A DNA stretch of 35,769 bases from JBOGEB01 sp050743125 (GTDB lineage: Bacteria > Actinomycetota > Nitriliruptoria > Euzebyales > Egibacteraceae): contig JBOGEB010000017.1 of NCBI GenBank assembly GCA_050743125.1, forward strand, positions 1 to 35,769. Reading direction: 5' to 3'. The translations under genes and the position numbers were made by a program. This document shows, piece by piece, positions 6,908-15,135 of this stretch (position 1 is the first letter of the stretch; every line of letters begins with the position of its first letter). Under the pieces are notes generated by a model. That model did no database searches and was not told the origin of the DNA. It worked only from the letters and a program-made list of their open reading frames with translations.

Positions 6908-9164
6908 ACCAGGCGGGATCCAAGCCCGGGGCGGTCAGGCGGACCCGTGACTGGCCGCGCAGCTGCCAGCGCAGCACGGGACGGTCGTCCTCCCACGTCA
7001 CCTCGTAGGACAGCAGACCGTGATGGGTCGGCGCCTGGCGGACGGCGATCCGCCCGCCCTGCCACTCCTGCGGCAGCAGGCTGAGCAGCGCCAACCCGCC
7101 GCCGGTCTCCCGAACGAGCAGCATGCGCACGAAGCTCAAGACGTCAGCGGCGGTCCAGCCGTGGTGGCCGTCGCCCATGCAGCCGCCGCCGATCCGGGGA
7201 TGGACCGCCTCTGGCCAGGTGAACGTCGGGGTGGCTGCCTCCAGCAGCCAGCGGAAGCGCCGCCACGCCCGCTCGTCTCCGGCCTCCAGCTCGACGAACG
7301 CGAGCTGGAGCGTGAGGTAGGTGCCAAGCCCGGTGTGGGAGATGCTCTGGTAGAACGCGTCCTGGATGCAGAAGCGCTCGCGCACGGCCTGGGCGGTGCC
7401 GGCGATCCACTCGTCGCCGGGCTCGAGGAGCCCCAGGGGGCTGCACGCCGCCAGCGAACCGATCATGCCGGCGTCCAGGCCCCGGGTCGGCCCAGCCGGG
7501 ATCAGGCGGCGGCCGAGCCGCCGCGCGGCCTGCTCCAGCGAGGCGAACAGCGCGTCCCGTAATGCCCCCGCCGCCTGCCGGGCGCGGGCCGCGGCCTCGG
7601 CCTGGCCGGTCCACTCGGCGACCGCCGCCGCGTCCAGCAGCCCACGCCAGGCCCACAGGTCGTCCCAGTAGTAGTAGTCGAACGGGCCGAGGTGCTCAGC
7701 CGACACACCAGCGGGCAGCAGCCCTCTCGCCTCCGGCACCTTGCCGGTGTCGTCGGCGCAGGCCCGCGCGATCCAGTCGGCGCCGCGTGCGACCGCGCCG
7801 GCGAGCTCCCCCAGTAGCGCCCGGTCCCCGGTGAGCCGGTGATGCTCGGCGACGGTCCAGATCGCGGCGCCGTTCGCGTCCCACTCCCGCCACTGGCTGT
7901 AGAAGAAGCCGTCCGGGCGCTGCCGCCTGGGGTAGCTGCGCAGGACGTCTGCGGCCTCCTCGTGGAAGCCCCACCGGTCGAGCGCGGCGACCTGGTAGGC
8001 GGCGTCACGGAACCAGAAGCGGTGGTAGGTGTACGGGCCAGGCGTGATGCTGCCGGGGTCGTGCAGCAGGAGCAGGTACGCGCGGTTGGCGTCGACGGCC
8101 TGTTGGACCTGGCGGTCCGGGAGCTCGACCCGCAGGCCGCGCTCCAGCCTGCGCTGCCAATCCGACGCGACCTCGGACGCGAGCGGCAGCCGAGCCGGGT
8201 CCGGCACGGTATGCCGCATCCGGCGCCGCCACGGCATCGGCCAGCGCGTACGCGCGGTCCGACCTCCAAGCGGCAGCGCGGCGCGCACCCGCTCGCCGGG
8301 GGAGACCGTGAACACGAACGCCGCCTGCGCGAGGCCGGCCGGGTCGCTCACCTTCCCGGCCGAGCGCGTCCCGTCGAGCAGGTCCGCCACGTCACCGTCG
8401 CGGAACGTCGACAACACCGCCCGCTGCGGGGGACCGGGCAGGAACAGCGCTTCCCGCCGGTCGACGCGCACGCACGAGCCGTCGACCTCGATCGCCTCGA
8501 GCACCGCCAAGCCCTCCGGGTTGTAGGGCCGCAGCGCGAACGCGACCTCGACCGGCTCAGCAGAGGCGTTCTCGACCTCGACCGCCACCAGCTCAGGCAC
8601 GACCTCCACGCCGTACACCCGCTGGACCACCTGACCCGTCGGCGTCCCCAGCGCGGTGCGCACCACCGGCGCGGACCCCACCAGCGACTGCGCCACTTCG
8701 GCCTCGCGGCTCGGGAACCGCCAGCGGCCGTCCGTGCGCACCCACCAGTCCAGCGACCAACCGTCGAAGGTGGGCGTCACCAGTCCTCTGGGGTCGACGA
8801 TCGCCTCCCACGGGGAGCCCGGGTTCCCCACCGCGGTCCAGTTGCGACAGGTGACGTTCTGCATCACCGGCAGGTGGCCGCGCGGCGTGAAGGCGGGGCC
8901 CGACGGATCGAGCTGGCGCTCCAGCCAGTACGGCCACAACCAGTCGCGGCGCAGGTCCGCCGCGGCGCGGGTACGCACGGCCCGAAAGATGGTGCGGGCG
9001 CCGACCGGCAGCATCTCGAGCGGAGGCGCCACCTCCAGCGTCGCACCGAGCCGCTGGAAGGTCGACAGGTGCCGGACGATGTCGTCACCGATGCGCAGCC
9101 GCCCGAGCAGGCGCCGGAGCACCCACGCCCGCCAGGAGCGCCCCGTCAGTCGTCCTTGGGCCAT
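6852..9164 (-). CDS. six-hairpin (alpha/alpha)6 glycosidase, glycogen-debranching/GH15/GH63-like
   Basis: The 770-residue protein has a beta-rich N-terminal half (residues about 90-320; WEAIVDPRG, DGWSLDWWVR) followed by an (alpha/alpha)6 barrel. Diagnostic pieces are YTYHRFWFRDAAYQ, QWREWDANGAAIWTVAEHHR, YYWDDLWAWRGLLDA and, near the end, TWPEAVHP followed by GGGCMGDGHHGWTAADVL. Acidic residues in FRDA, EWDANG and WPEA are candidates for the catalytic pair. No signal peptide is evident, so it is likely cytoplasmic. A short beta domain closes the protein. It is the convergent neighbour of the GpgS-like transferase, so the pair might make and degrade one glycoside, but that is inference. ATG 9164 follows GGGGAGG. 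The exact GH family is uncertain. Confidence 0.75.
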   Translation of the reverse strand: MAQGRLTGRSWRAWVLRRLLGRLRIGDDIVRHLSTFQRLGATLEVAPPLEMLPVGARTIFRAVRTRAAADLRRDWLWPYWLERQLDPSGPAFTPRGHLPVMQNVTCRNWTAVGNPGSPWEAIVDPRGLVTPTFDGWSLDWWVRTDGRWRFPSREAEVAQSLVGSAPVVRTALGTPTGQVVQRVYGVEVVPELVAVEVENASAEPVEVAFALRPYNPEGLAVLEAIEVDGSCVRVDRREALFLPGPPQRAVLSTFRDGDVADLLDGTRSAGKVSDPAGLAQAAFVFTVSPGERVRAALPLGGRTARTRWPMPWRRRMRHTVPDPARLPLASEVASDWQRRLERGLRVELPDRQVQQAVDANRAYLLLLHDPGSITPGPYTYHRFWFRDAAYQVAALDRWGFHEEAADVLRSYPRRQRPDGFFYSQWREWDANGAAIWTVAEHHRLTGDRALLGELAGAVARGADWIARACADDTGKVPEARGLLPAGVSAEHLGPFDYYYWDDLWAWRGLLDAAAVAEWTGQAEAAARARQAAGALRDALFASLEQAARRLGRRLIPAGPTRGLDAGMIGSLAACSPLGLLEPGDEWIAGTAQAVRERFCIQDAFYQSISHTGLGTYLTLQLAFVELEAGDERAWRRFRWLLEAATPTFTWPEAVHPRIGGGCMGDGHHGWTAADVLSFVRMLLVRETGGGLALLSLLPQEWQGGRIAVRQAPTHHGLLSYEVTWEDDRPVLRWQLRGQSRVRLTAPGLDPAWSTTEPAGVTRSLRNSVRR

Positions 9165-9279
9165 CGAGATCGGGCCTCCCCGCTCGGGTGCGGCGCACTC
9201 GGCCGCAACGTGCAGGTAGGTCTTACCCCGGACGTCGGGTCAGTCCACACTCTCGGGCTCGCGCAGGCCGCTGTTCGTC

Positions 9280-9626
9280 TCAGCAGGCGCGTGCGCTCGG
9301 GTCCATCCAGATGACCTCCCGTCGATGTCGTGGAAGCTCCACCCGTACATGAAGCCCTGGTCGACGGGTCGTTCGTCGGGCGAATCCCCTGCTGCGAGCG
9401 CCTTGTTGACGAGCTGTTCGAGCTGTTTCTGCTCTGCGCGGGCAACGCGAGGACCGCCTCCGTGTGCGTCGTCGCATCGCAGATCTCCTTGTTGACGAAG
9501 TCCTTGAACCGGTCCTCGACGAGCAGCATGACGAAGGCCTCCTCGCTGACGATCATGCAGGTGGCCTGGTCGTCGGTGAATCGGGGGATCGAACGCGAAA
9601 CCGAGGTTGACGAAGACCTGTTTCCG
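9280..9626 (-). pseudogene. VOC-family (glyoxalase/bleomycin-resistance fold) protein, broken
   Basis: The reverse strand reads KQVFVNLGFAFD, then in another frame RFTDDQATCMIVSEEAFVML and DFVNKEICDATTHTEA, then in a third frame QLEQLVNKALAAGDSP and DQGFMYGWSFHDIDG, and finally VIWMDPSARAC before a stop at 9280-9282. This matches a VOC-fold protein of the type ending in FMYG(R/W)SFxDxDGHxWEVxWMD. There are three frame changes, and about 15 residues are missing after VFVNL (the usual PVKDLxRSxxFFxxL). It cannot make a functional protein. The metal-binding glutamate of the last motif is lost at the final frame change. Confidence 0.75.
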
Positions 9627-9728
9627 TCTCGCGCTACGGCGAGGCGCTGCGGGCACGCCCTGATAGGGTCGTTGGAAAGAGGTGCGCGCGTTGCTTCGAT
9701 TCGCCTCGGGCCTGGAATGCTCAGCGCC

Positions 9729-10523
9729 ATGAGAGGAGCCGTCTCACCGGCCCGTGTCGTAGTGTTTTGGGTTCTGGTCGTGGGCGCGCTCGGCTCATGC
9801 TCTGCGGGCAGCGAACGGGCGGGCGGCTTGCCGAAAGCGGCCGTCTCGCCTGGGGTGGAGCCGTCGGCGTCCATCCCCGCATCCAGTGACGGTCGCTTTC
9901 GACCGGACCGCCTCGCGATGGTCGACACGCAGATCGCTGCGAGAGGAGTGAACGATTCCAGGGTCTTGGACGCGATGCGAACCGTCCCGCGCCACGAGTT
10001 CGTCCCGCGCGAACAGATGGACCGAGCGTACGAGGACCGGGCCCTGCCCATCGGCGAGGGGCAGACGATCAGCCAGCCCTACATCGTCGCCCTCATGACC
10101 GAGCTTCTCGACGTGCAGGCCGGCGAGGCGGTCCTCGAGATCGGTACCGGCTCCGGGTACCAGGCGGCAGTCGCCGCCGAGCTGACCGACCGTGTCTACA
10201 CAGTGGAGATCCTCCCGAAGCTCGCGCGGCGCGCGGCATCCACGCTCGAGCGGCTTGGCTACGCGCGCGTCCAGAGCAGGAACGCGGACGGGTATTTCGG
10301 ATGGGCGGAGCACGGCCCCTACGACGGCATCATCGTCACTGCGGCCCCTGACCACATTCCCGCTCCCCTGGTGGGACAGTTGAGAGAGGGCGGCCGCATG
10401 GTGATCCCGGTCGGTCCGCCAGGCAGCTACCAGACGCTGTGGCGGCTCACCAAGCAGCAGGGCAAGGTGGTCTCGGAGAACATCACCGACGTGGCGTTCG
10501 TTCCTCTGGTCCGCAAGCCGTGA
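9729..10523 (+). CDS. pcm: protein-L-isoaspartate O-methyltransferase with a lipoprotein signal
   Basis: The 264-residue protein starts at ATG 9729 with a hydrophobic signal and the lipobox L21-G-S-C24, so it appears to be exported and lipid-anchored. The rest (from about residue 60) is a complete PCMT: MVDTQIAARGV, RTVPRHEFVP, AYEDRALPIGEGQTISQP, the SAM-binding VLEIGTGSGYQAAV and later DGIIVTAAPDHIP and LVGQLREGGRMVIPVG. The family normally repairs isoaspartyl residues with SAM in the cytoplasm. Extracytoplasmic versions are known by sequence, but their methyl-donor supply is unclear. The 3' end overlaps the convergent spermidine-synthase-like gene by 41 bp. The open frame also extends upstream into the VOC remnant, but that part shows no family similarity. 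Confidence 0.9.
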   Translation: MRGAVSPARVVVFWVLVVGALGSCSAGSERAGGLPKAAVSPGVEPSASIPASSDGRFRPDRLAMVDTQIAARGVNDSRVLDAMRTVPRHEFVPREQMDRAYEDRALPIGEGQTISQPYIVALMTELLDVQAGEAVLEIGTGSGYQAAVAAELTDRVYTVEILPKLARRAASTLERLGYARVQSRNADGYFGWAEHGPYDGIIVTAAPDHIPAPLVGQLREGGRMVIPVGPPGSYQTLWRLTKQQGKVVSENITDVAFVPLVRKP

Positions 10524-12939
10524 CGGCGGCGGGGTCGCGGATCTGCGGACCGCGGGCAGCCCAGAAGGCGAGCGCGTAGGCGAGCGCCGCGCAGACGAAC
10601 ACGGCCTGGAAGCCCCACGACAGGGCGATCATCGGAGCCAGGACGGCGCTGACCACGGACGTGAACCCGTTCACTCCCCAGGCCAGCGGCAACCGGCTGG
10701 GCCTGGCGGCGCCGAGCGCTGCCAGACCGCGGGGGAATCCGATGCCCATCAGGAACCCGAGCGGGGCGAGCAACCCGAGCGTGATCCCGATGCGCACCCC
10801 CAGGCCCCGACCGAGAGATCCCGGAAGAACGTGCGTCAACACCACCGGGTACGCCGCCACGGCAGCCGCAAGCGCGGCCAGCCCGCCGCGCCAGGGCATC
10901 CGGGCCGACAACGCGCTCCCCAGACCCGAGAAGGCCAGCAGTCCGAAGACCACGACGGCGAACGACCGGGCGGAATGGTCCAAAAGCAGCACGAAGCGCT
11001 GCACGAGGGCGACCTCGACGAGGAGGAATCCGAGCCCCAGCGCCGCGAAGTAGACCATCGGCGGCGCCCGGTTGTTGCGCTCTGCCCGGTCCGGGTCTCG
11101 CCAGCGGATGGCGGCGGCCGGCATGAGCAGCAGCGCCAGCGACAGGCCCGTTGTCAACATGAGCAGCGCCACGAGGATGAGATACCCGCTTCCCCCGAAC
11201 GGCTGCCAGGTCCTGCCGAGGAGGGCGATGACGGTCGGCGTCTGCTCCCACTTGAAGAAGTGGAAGAAGAACGGCCGGGTGTCGTGCGGCGGCGCCACGT
11301 CGTACTCGTAGCGGTCGTAGACGGCCTGCTCGTCCGACAGAAGCTGCCGGAAGGACTCGTGGTAGCGATCCCGGCGCAGCACGTTGGCGACGTTCGCTTC
11401 ACCGGGTTGGATCCCCGGGTACCAGACGAGGTCGAACTGGCGCTGCCGGGCGAAGCCCTTCGCCGCTTCGATCTCCGGCGGATTGAACGGTTCCTGCTTC
11501 GCCAGGATCAGCATCGTCGAGAACGACCGGATGGCGATGATCCTCGTGGCCGGGCTCTTCCCGGCACGTCGCAGGGCGTCCGCCACCAGCGCTGTCGCGC
11601 GCAGCTCCTCGGTCGGAGGCAGCTGCAGCCAGCGGTGGACGACCAGCAGGCCCCCAGGCGCCAGGTGAGCAAGGTAGGCGTCGAACGCCTCTGCGGTCAG
11701 CGGATAGGTCTCCGACAGGGAGAAGGCCCCGGCCGTCACCGCGCGGCGGTTCTCCGACAGGGCCAGCGTGACGAGGTCGAACGCCTCCTGCGAGCGCGAC
11801 AGGTACCCGCGCGGGTTGGAGACGACGAGCTCGACCCGCGGATCCTCGTAGACACCGCCGGCCCGGGACGACAGGCCGGACGTGAGGAGCTCCGCGAGGA
11901 GGCGGTTGTTCTCCACCGCGACGACCGAGCGCGCACCGAGCTCCAGGGCCGACAGCACCTCAAGCCCCCCGCCCGGTGAGAGGACGAGGGTCCGCGACGC
12001 CGGCCGCAGGCGATGCGCCAGCGCGGTCGGCAGACCGTCGACGAAGCCGTGGGTCAGGCCCTGGCGGGCGGTGAGCGGCAGCACGACCTCGCCGTCGAGA
12101 ACTACGGCGCTCTGCTCGGGCAGGCCTCCCTGGTACTGGAGCGTCAACCCGGGAGCGGAATGAACGGCCGGGCTCGAGACGACGTCGATCCGCGAAGCCG
12201 CGCTGTGCCTGCGCTCCAGCACCCGGGCGTCCGGGACGCTTGCCAGCTGGGACAACGGCTTGTACGGCGAAAGCCGGATCTCCAGCCACGACGGCGTCTG
12301 CCACAAGCCCACCAGGGCCAGGCCGGCAGCCGTCAGCCCGACGAACCGGTCCGCCCGGGGCGCCAGGCCGACGGGCGCCTCGGCCTCGGACCGTGCGCAC
12401 GCGAACGCGAAGGAACCGAGGGCGGCCGTCAACCCGGCCAGCAGGACAGCCGCGGCGGGGTCCGCCCTGTCCAAGGCGACGAGGGCGACCACGGCGCCCG
12501 CCGCCGAACCTGCCAGACCCGCCCCGTACACGCCCGGAGCCCGCTCCGGCCACCTCGTCAAAGGCAATCCGAGAACCAACCCGGCGAGCAGGAACGCAAC
12601 CGCATAGCAGAGGAGATACGCGGCCAGGAGCACCAGCTGGCTCGGCTCCCAGCCCACACGGTAGGGATCGAACGGGATCCGGTTCGAGACGGCATAGCCG
12701 CACACCAACGCAAGCGAAGCAGCCGCCGCCAGGCGAGCAAGCAGCGGGGGGCGCAACGGCTGGCGCGACGGTGGACGAAGCCCGAGCAGGGTACCGCTCG
12801 CCCCGAACCCCAGCAGCCCCAGGCTCATCGCCAGGAAGGCGAAGTGGTAGCCGTAGGCGATGGAGAAGATCCGGGTGAGAGCGACCTCGTACAGGAGGGT
12901 CGCGGCCGCGACCGATCCCACTCCCAAATAGACGAGCAC
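10483..12939 (-). CDS. membrane-embedded spermidine-synthase-like methyltransferase-fold protein
   Basis: The start is GTG 12939, with GGGAGAG 8 nt upstream. The 818-residue protein has about six N-terminal transmembrane segments (residues 1-220, beginning YLGVGSVAAATLLYEVALTR, a start typical of the spermidine-synthase-like membrane family). A Rossmann SAM-type domain follows at about 300-500 (LVLSPGGGLEVLSALELGA, VVAVENN, DPRVELVVSNPRGYL, FDLVTLAL). Another set of transmembrane segments covers 570-800. The core resembles polyamine aminopropyltransferases, but the catalytic DxxDG/GGGDG pattern is only partly kept, so the substrate is unknown. It converges on and overlaps the isoaspartate methyltransferase gene. 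Confidence 0.75.
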   Translation of the reverse strand: MLVYLGVGSVAAATLLYEVALTRIFSIAYGYHFAFLAMSLGLLGFGASGTLLGLRPPSRQPLRPPLLARLAAAASLALVCGYAVSNRIPFDPYRVGWEPSQLVLLAAYLLCYAVAFLLAGLVLGLPLTRWPERAPGVYGAGLAGSAAGAVVALVALDRADPAAAVLLAGLTAALGSFAFACARSEAEAPVGLAPRADRFVGLTAAGLALVGLWQTPSWLEIRLSPYKPLSQLASVPDARVLERRHSAASRIDVVSSPAVHSAPGLTLQYQGGLPEQSAVVLDGEVVLPLTARQGLTHGFVDGLPTALAHRLRPASRTLVLSPGGGLEVLSALELGARSVVAVENNRLLAELLTSGLSSRAGGVYEDPRVELVVSNPRGYLSRSQEAFDLVTLALSENRRAVTAGAFSLSETYPLTAEAFDAYLAHLAPGGLLVVHRWLQLPPTEELRATALVADALRRAGKSPATRIIAIRSFSTMLILAKQEPFNPPEIEAAKGFARQRQFDLVWYPGIQPGEANVANVLRRDRYHESFRQLLSDEQAVYDRYEYDVAPPHDTRPFFFHFFKWEQTPTVIALLGRTWQPFGGSGYLILVALLMLTTGLSLALLLMPAAAIRWRDPDRAERNNRAPPMVYFAALGLGFLLVEVALVQRFVLLLDHSARSFAVVVFGLLAFSGLGSALSARMPWRGGLAALAAAVAAYPVVLTHVLPGSLGRGLGVRIGITLGLLAPLGFLMGIGFPRGLAALGAARPSRLPLAWGVNGFTSVVSAVLAPMIALSWGFQAVFVCAALAYALAFWAARGPQIRDPAAVTACGPEERTPRR

Positions 12940-13062
12940 GCGTTGTCTCTCCCGGCCGCGCCGCTGCCGTCCCGTTCAATCTTCCCGTCCCTCTCGGTCC
13001 CCAACCGCCAAGCGACCCCGCCGTACCTCACGTAGTGCGGTGAGGTGACGATAACCGTCTGT

Positions 13063-13780
13063 CTCGGTTCCTCGCTGCGCCAGGTGGCGACGAGGCAGAC
13101 CGGCCGCCCCTCAAGGCGGCGGACGAGCCAAGTGAGCAAGTCAAGTGAGCAAGTCGAGCGAGGCCCCGTCGGCGGGCCGGTGCAGGCGGCCAACAGCACG
13201 GACATCGCCGACAAGGTCGGGGCGAGCCGGGCGGCCTTGACGAGCAGGCGCGCTGGCACCACGTTCCGCCAGTCGGCGGGCGCGGCCGTGAGGGCGGCAC
13301 GGAGGGTCTCGGCCACGAACGCGGTCGCACCGGCTGCCCACGCACGGGAGAGGAGCTCCTCGGCGAGGCGGATCTTGCCGATGCCGGACTCGCCCTCGAC
13401 CACGATGGCCGTCACGCCTGATCGCGGCGTGCGGCCCCCGAGCATCCCCAGCTCGGTGTCCCGGCCGAGCAGCGGCCGTCGCGTCCGCCGGCCTGTCAGT
13501 GGTCTGTGGCGCGGGGACGGTGCGGACGGCTGGGGTCGGCTGACGGCGGAGGGCACCGCACCGGCGATGACCGCCTGATGGAGCGCGGTCGTCTCCTCGA
13601 GCGGCGGGACGCCGAACTCACGGTCGAGCACGCGGACGCACTCGCGGTACTGCGCACGGCGGCGGCCCGCTCTCGTTCCAGGCGCGCAGGAGAATGCGCT
13701 GAGGTGGACGGCTCGTGAAAGGGGTCGAGCGCGAGCCACTGCCGGGCGTTGAGAACGTGTTTGAGGAGTATTCCGAGGGC
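13063..13780 (-). pseudogene. BTAD + AAA ATPase transcriptional regulator (AfsR/SARP-like), remnant
   Basis: Pieces of a bacterial transcriptional activation domain appear as ARQWLALDPFHEP in one frame and QYRECVRVLDREFGVPPLEE in another. They are followed by a P-loop region, LLGRDTELGML and VEGESGIGKIRLAEELL, where the Walker A threonine is replaced by isoleucine (GKT to GKI). A late piece, WLVRRLEGRPVCLVATWRSEEP, is all that remains of the ATPase. Large parts are missing between these blocks and the C-terminus is gone. A full member of this family is 900 or more residues with an N-terminal winged helix. This is therefore an internally deleted, frameshifted remnant. Confidence 0.7.
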
Positions 13781-14036
13781 CGCGTCGCGTCGGGTTCCGC
13801 TCGCGAAGAGCCGTTCAGGTCGCTGCACCCGACGCGACCCTGTTGTCAGGCGATCGTCGCAGGTTCCTTTCAGGGTGGGTGGGTGGGGGAGGTTGGTGCG
13901 GTCGGCGGTTTCGGCGGCCAGGAGCTGGGGGAGTCCCCACACGGGCAACCGACACCGCGCTCCGCTTCGCTTCGCCCACACGGCAAGGCCGCGGTTCTCA
14001 AACACGTGCTTAGGCCGAGCGGGCGGTGTTCGCGGT

Positions 14037-14525
14037 TCAGGTGAGCCTGGCGGCGGCGAAAGCCAGCGAGGCGATGGTGGCCGAGCTGCCCGTCATGGCG
14101 AGGAGGAACAGCCGGGTCTGGACAACGAGCTCGGTGTGGAAATCTGACCGCAGCTCGTGCTTCAGGGCCTCCATCTTGAGGTCGATGCGCTCCTCGAGCC
14201 CGTCGACCTTGTGGTCGATGCGCTCCTCGAGCCCGTCGATCTTGAGGTCGATGCGCCCCTCGAGCCCCTCCATCTTGAGGTCGATGCGCTCCTCGAGCCC
14301 GTCGATCTTGAGGTCGATGCGCTCCTCGAGCCCGTCGATCCGCTGCCCGAGCCGCTGCTCGAGAGCGGCCAGGTCGCCCTTCAACACGCCAAGGTCCTGC
14401 TTGGTTGCCACGTCCGCCCACCCGACGGGTGGGAGATGCTCCATGAGCGTCATCGCATGCTCACCGCCGAGGACCTCCTCGAGGCGAGTGTACAGCCCGT
14501 GCCTGGTGCGCTCGTCTACTGCCAT
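14037..14525 (-). CDS. hendecad-repeat coiled-coil protein with a C-terminal membrane anchor
   Basis: About 162 residues from ATG 14525 (GGGGGAGG ribosome binding site 9 nt upstream; an ATG at 14531 is too close to that site). After a helical head (residues 1-45) comes a coiled coil built from five to six copies of an 11-residue unit, GLEERIDLKID and variants (DLKMEGLEGRI, DHKVDGLEERI). A short FHTELVVQTR linker and a hydrophobic C-terminal helix follow (LFLLAMTGSSATIASLAFAA). This is the layout of small CCDC90/DUF1640-like tail-anchored coiled-coil proteins, which oligomerise at membranes. Function is unknown. The repeat unit is a near-perfect 33-bp DNA repeat, so copy number could vary between strains. 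Confidence 0.75.
   Translation of the reverse strand: MAVDERTRHGLYTRLEEVLGGEHAMTLMEHLPPVGWADVATKQDLGVLKGDLAALEQRLGQRIDGLEERIDLKIDGLEERIDLKMEGLEGRIDLKIDGLEERIDHKVDGLEERIDLKMEALKHELRSDFHTELVVQTRLFLLAMTGSSATIASLAFAAARLT
14155..14345. repeat. 33-bp tandem coding repeat
   Basis: A 33-bp unit, containing GATGCGCTCCTCGAGCC, repeats about six times without spacers. It encodes the 11-residue coiled-coil unit of the overlapping gene. Divergence between units is small and mostly synonymous or conservative, as expected from recent unequal recombination or slippage. Confidence 0.85.
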
Positions 14526-14682
14526 CGGCATCCGCCTCCCCCATGTGCCTCATGGTGCTTCGTCGCAGTGTAGGGGTCCTCGTCACTGGAACGGCCGTGT
14601 TGTCGCCGCACCTGTGGATAACCGGGCCGCGCCCTCGTAACGCCGGCGGTAACGCTCCCGGTTGGGGATCGCCTGTCGAGCT

Positions 14683-14726
14683 TGTGGCCAGGATTCGTCA
14701 CGCATGCGTGACGAATCCTGGCCACA
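14683..14726. repeat. perfect 44-bp palindrome
   Basis: Two 22-base arms are exact reverse complements with no central loop (centre between 14704 and 14705; TCACGCA|TGCGTGA at the middle). It lies between the divergent coiled-coil gene and the SRPBCC-like gene, so it is upstream of both and is not a normal terminator. A perfect consensus DnaA box (TGTGGATAA) is 62 bp to its left at 14613-14621. Possible readings are an operator for a large dimeric regulator, a recombination junction, or an assembly fold-back. Confidence 0.9.
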
Positions 14727-14751
14727 CGGACGTCCGACCTGCGCGGCTGGG

Positions 14752-15135
14752 GTGTTCGTGCTCTACGCTGACGACGAGTCGTTCACGTTCATGACGCCGG
14801 AGGGGCACGGGCTGGCCGGCTGGATCACGTTCAGCGCGTTCGAGCGCGAAGGCGTCACGGTCGCGCAGGCGCAGATCGATCCGAAGCCCCGAGCTCGGTT
14901 GGCGCTCTCCCTCCATCGGTGGGAAGACCTGTTCTGGCAGCACACGCTGACCACGCTCGCCGCGCGCTTCGGCATCGACGGCCAGGTCGACACCGAGGTC
15001 GGGTGCATCGACCGCAAGCGGCAGTGGCGCAAGGCCGGGAACGTCCGGCACAACGCCGCGATCCGCTCCGGGCTCTCTGCGATGGGCGCGCCGTTCCGAA
15101 GGCCCGGCCGCCGGGAGCGACTGGTGGATGCCTGA
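14752..15135 (+). CDS. hypothetical protein, probably the C-terminal part of a longer conserved protein
   Basis: The frame is open from ATG 14662, but that part crosses the 44-bp palindrome and looks non-coding. GTG 14752 is the most likely start after a GGCTGGG stretch (127 residues). The product reads FVLYADDESFTFMTPEGHGL, GWITFSAFEREGVTVAQAQ, DLFWQHTLTTLAARFG and RQWRKAGNVRHNAAIRSGL. It looks like the second half of an SRPBCC-like conserved actinobacterial protein whose first half is absent. The stop overlaps the ATG of the next gene by 8 bp, so the two are translationally coupled, supporting a functional pair with the oxidoreductase. I cannot name the family with confidence. Confidence 0.6.
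   Translation: MFVLYADDESFTFMTPEGHGLAGWITFSAFEREGVTVAQAQIDPKPRARLALSLHRWEDLFWQHTLTTLAARFGIDGQVDTEVGCIDRKRQWRKAGNVRHNAAIRSGLSAMGAPFRRPGRRERLVDA

Noticed and set aside
7839..9314. 491-residue forward open frame antisense to the glycosidase
   Set aside because: Composition is that of a GC shadow; the reverse-strand glycosidase has clear motifs.
11960..13035. Long open frames on both strands over the start of the spermidine-synthase-like gene
   Set aside because: Gly/Arg/Pro/Gln-rich shadows; the called frame has transmembrane helices, a Rossmann fold and a ribosome binding site.
13024..13045. ACCTCAC-N8-GTGAGGT hairpin as a terminator
   Set aside because: No T tract, and it lies in the 5' region of the spermidine-synthase-like gene after a dead gene; function cannot be supported.
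13752..14010. Inverted CTCAAACACGT copies at about 13755 and 14000 as IS ends
   Set aside because: Only 11 bases, with no transposase between them and no target duplication seen; may be chance or decayed sequence.
14155..14345. Regular 33-bp repeats considered as a CRISPR array
   Set aside because: No spacers between units, and the repeats encode a coiled coil in frame; no cas genes.
14662..14751. N-terminal extension of the SRPBCC-like protein from ATG 14662
   Set aside because: It reads through the 44-bp palindrome and shows no protein-like conservation; GTG 14752 is preferred.
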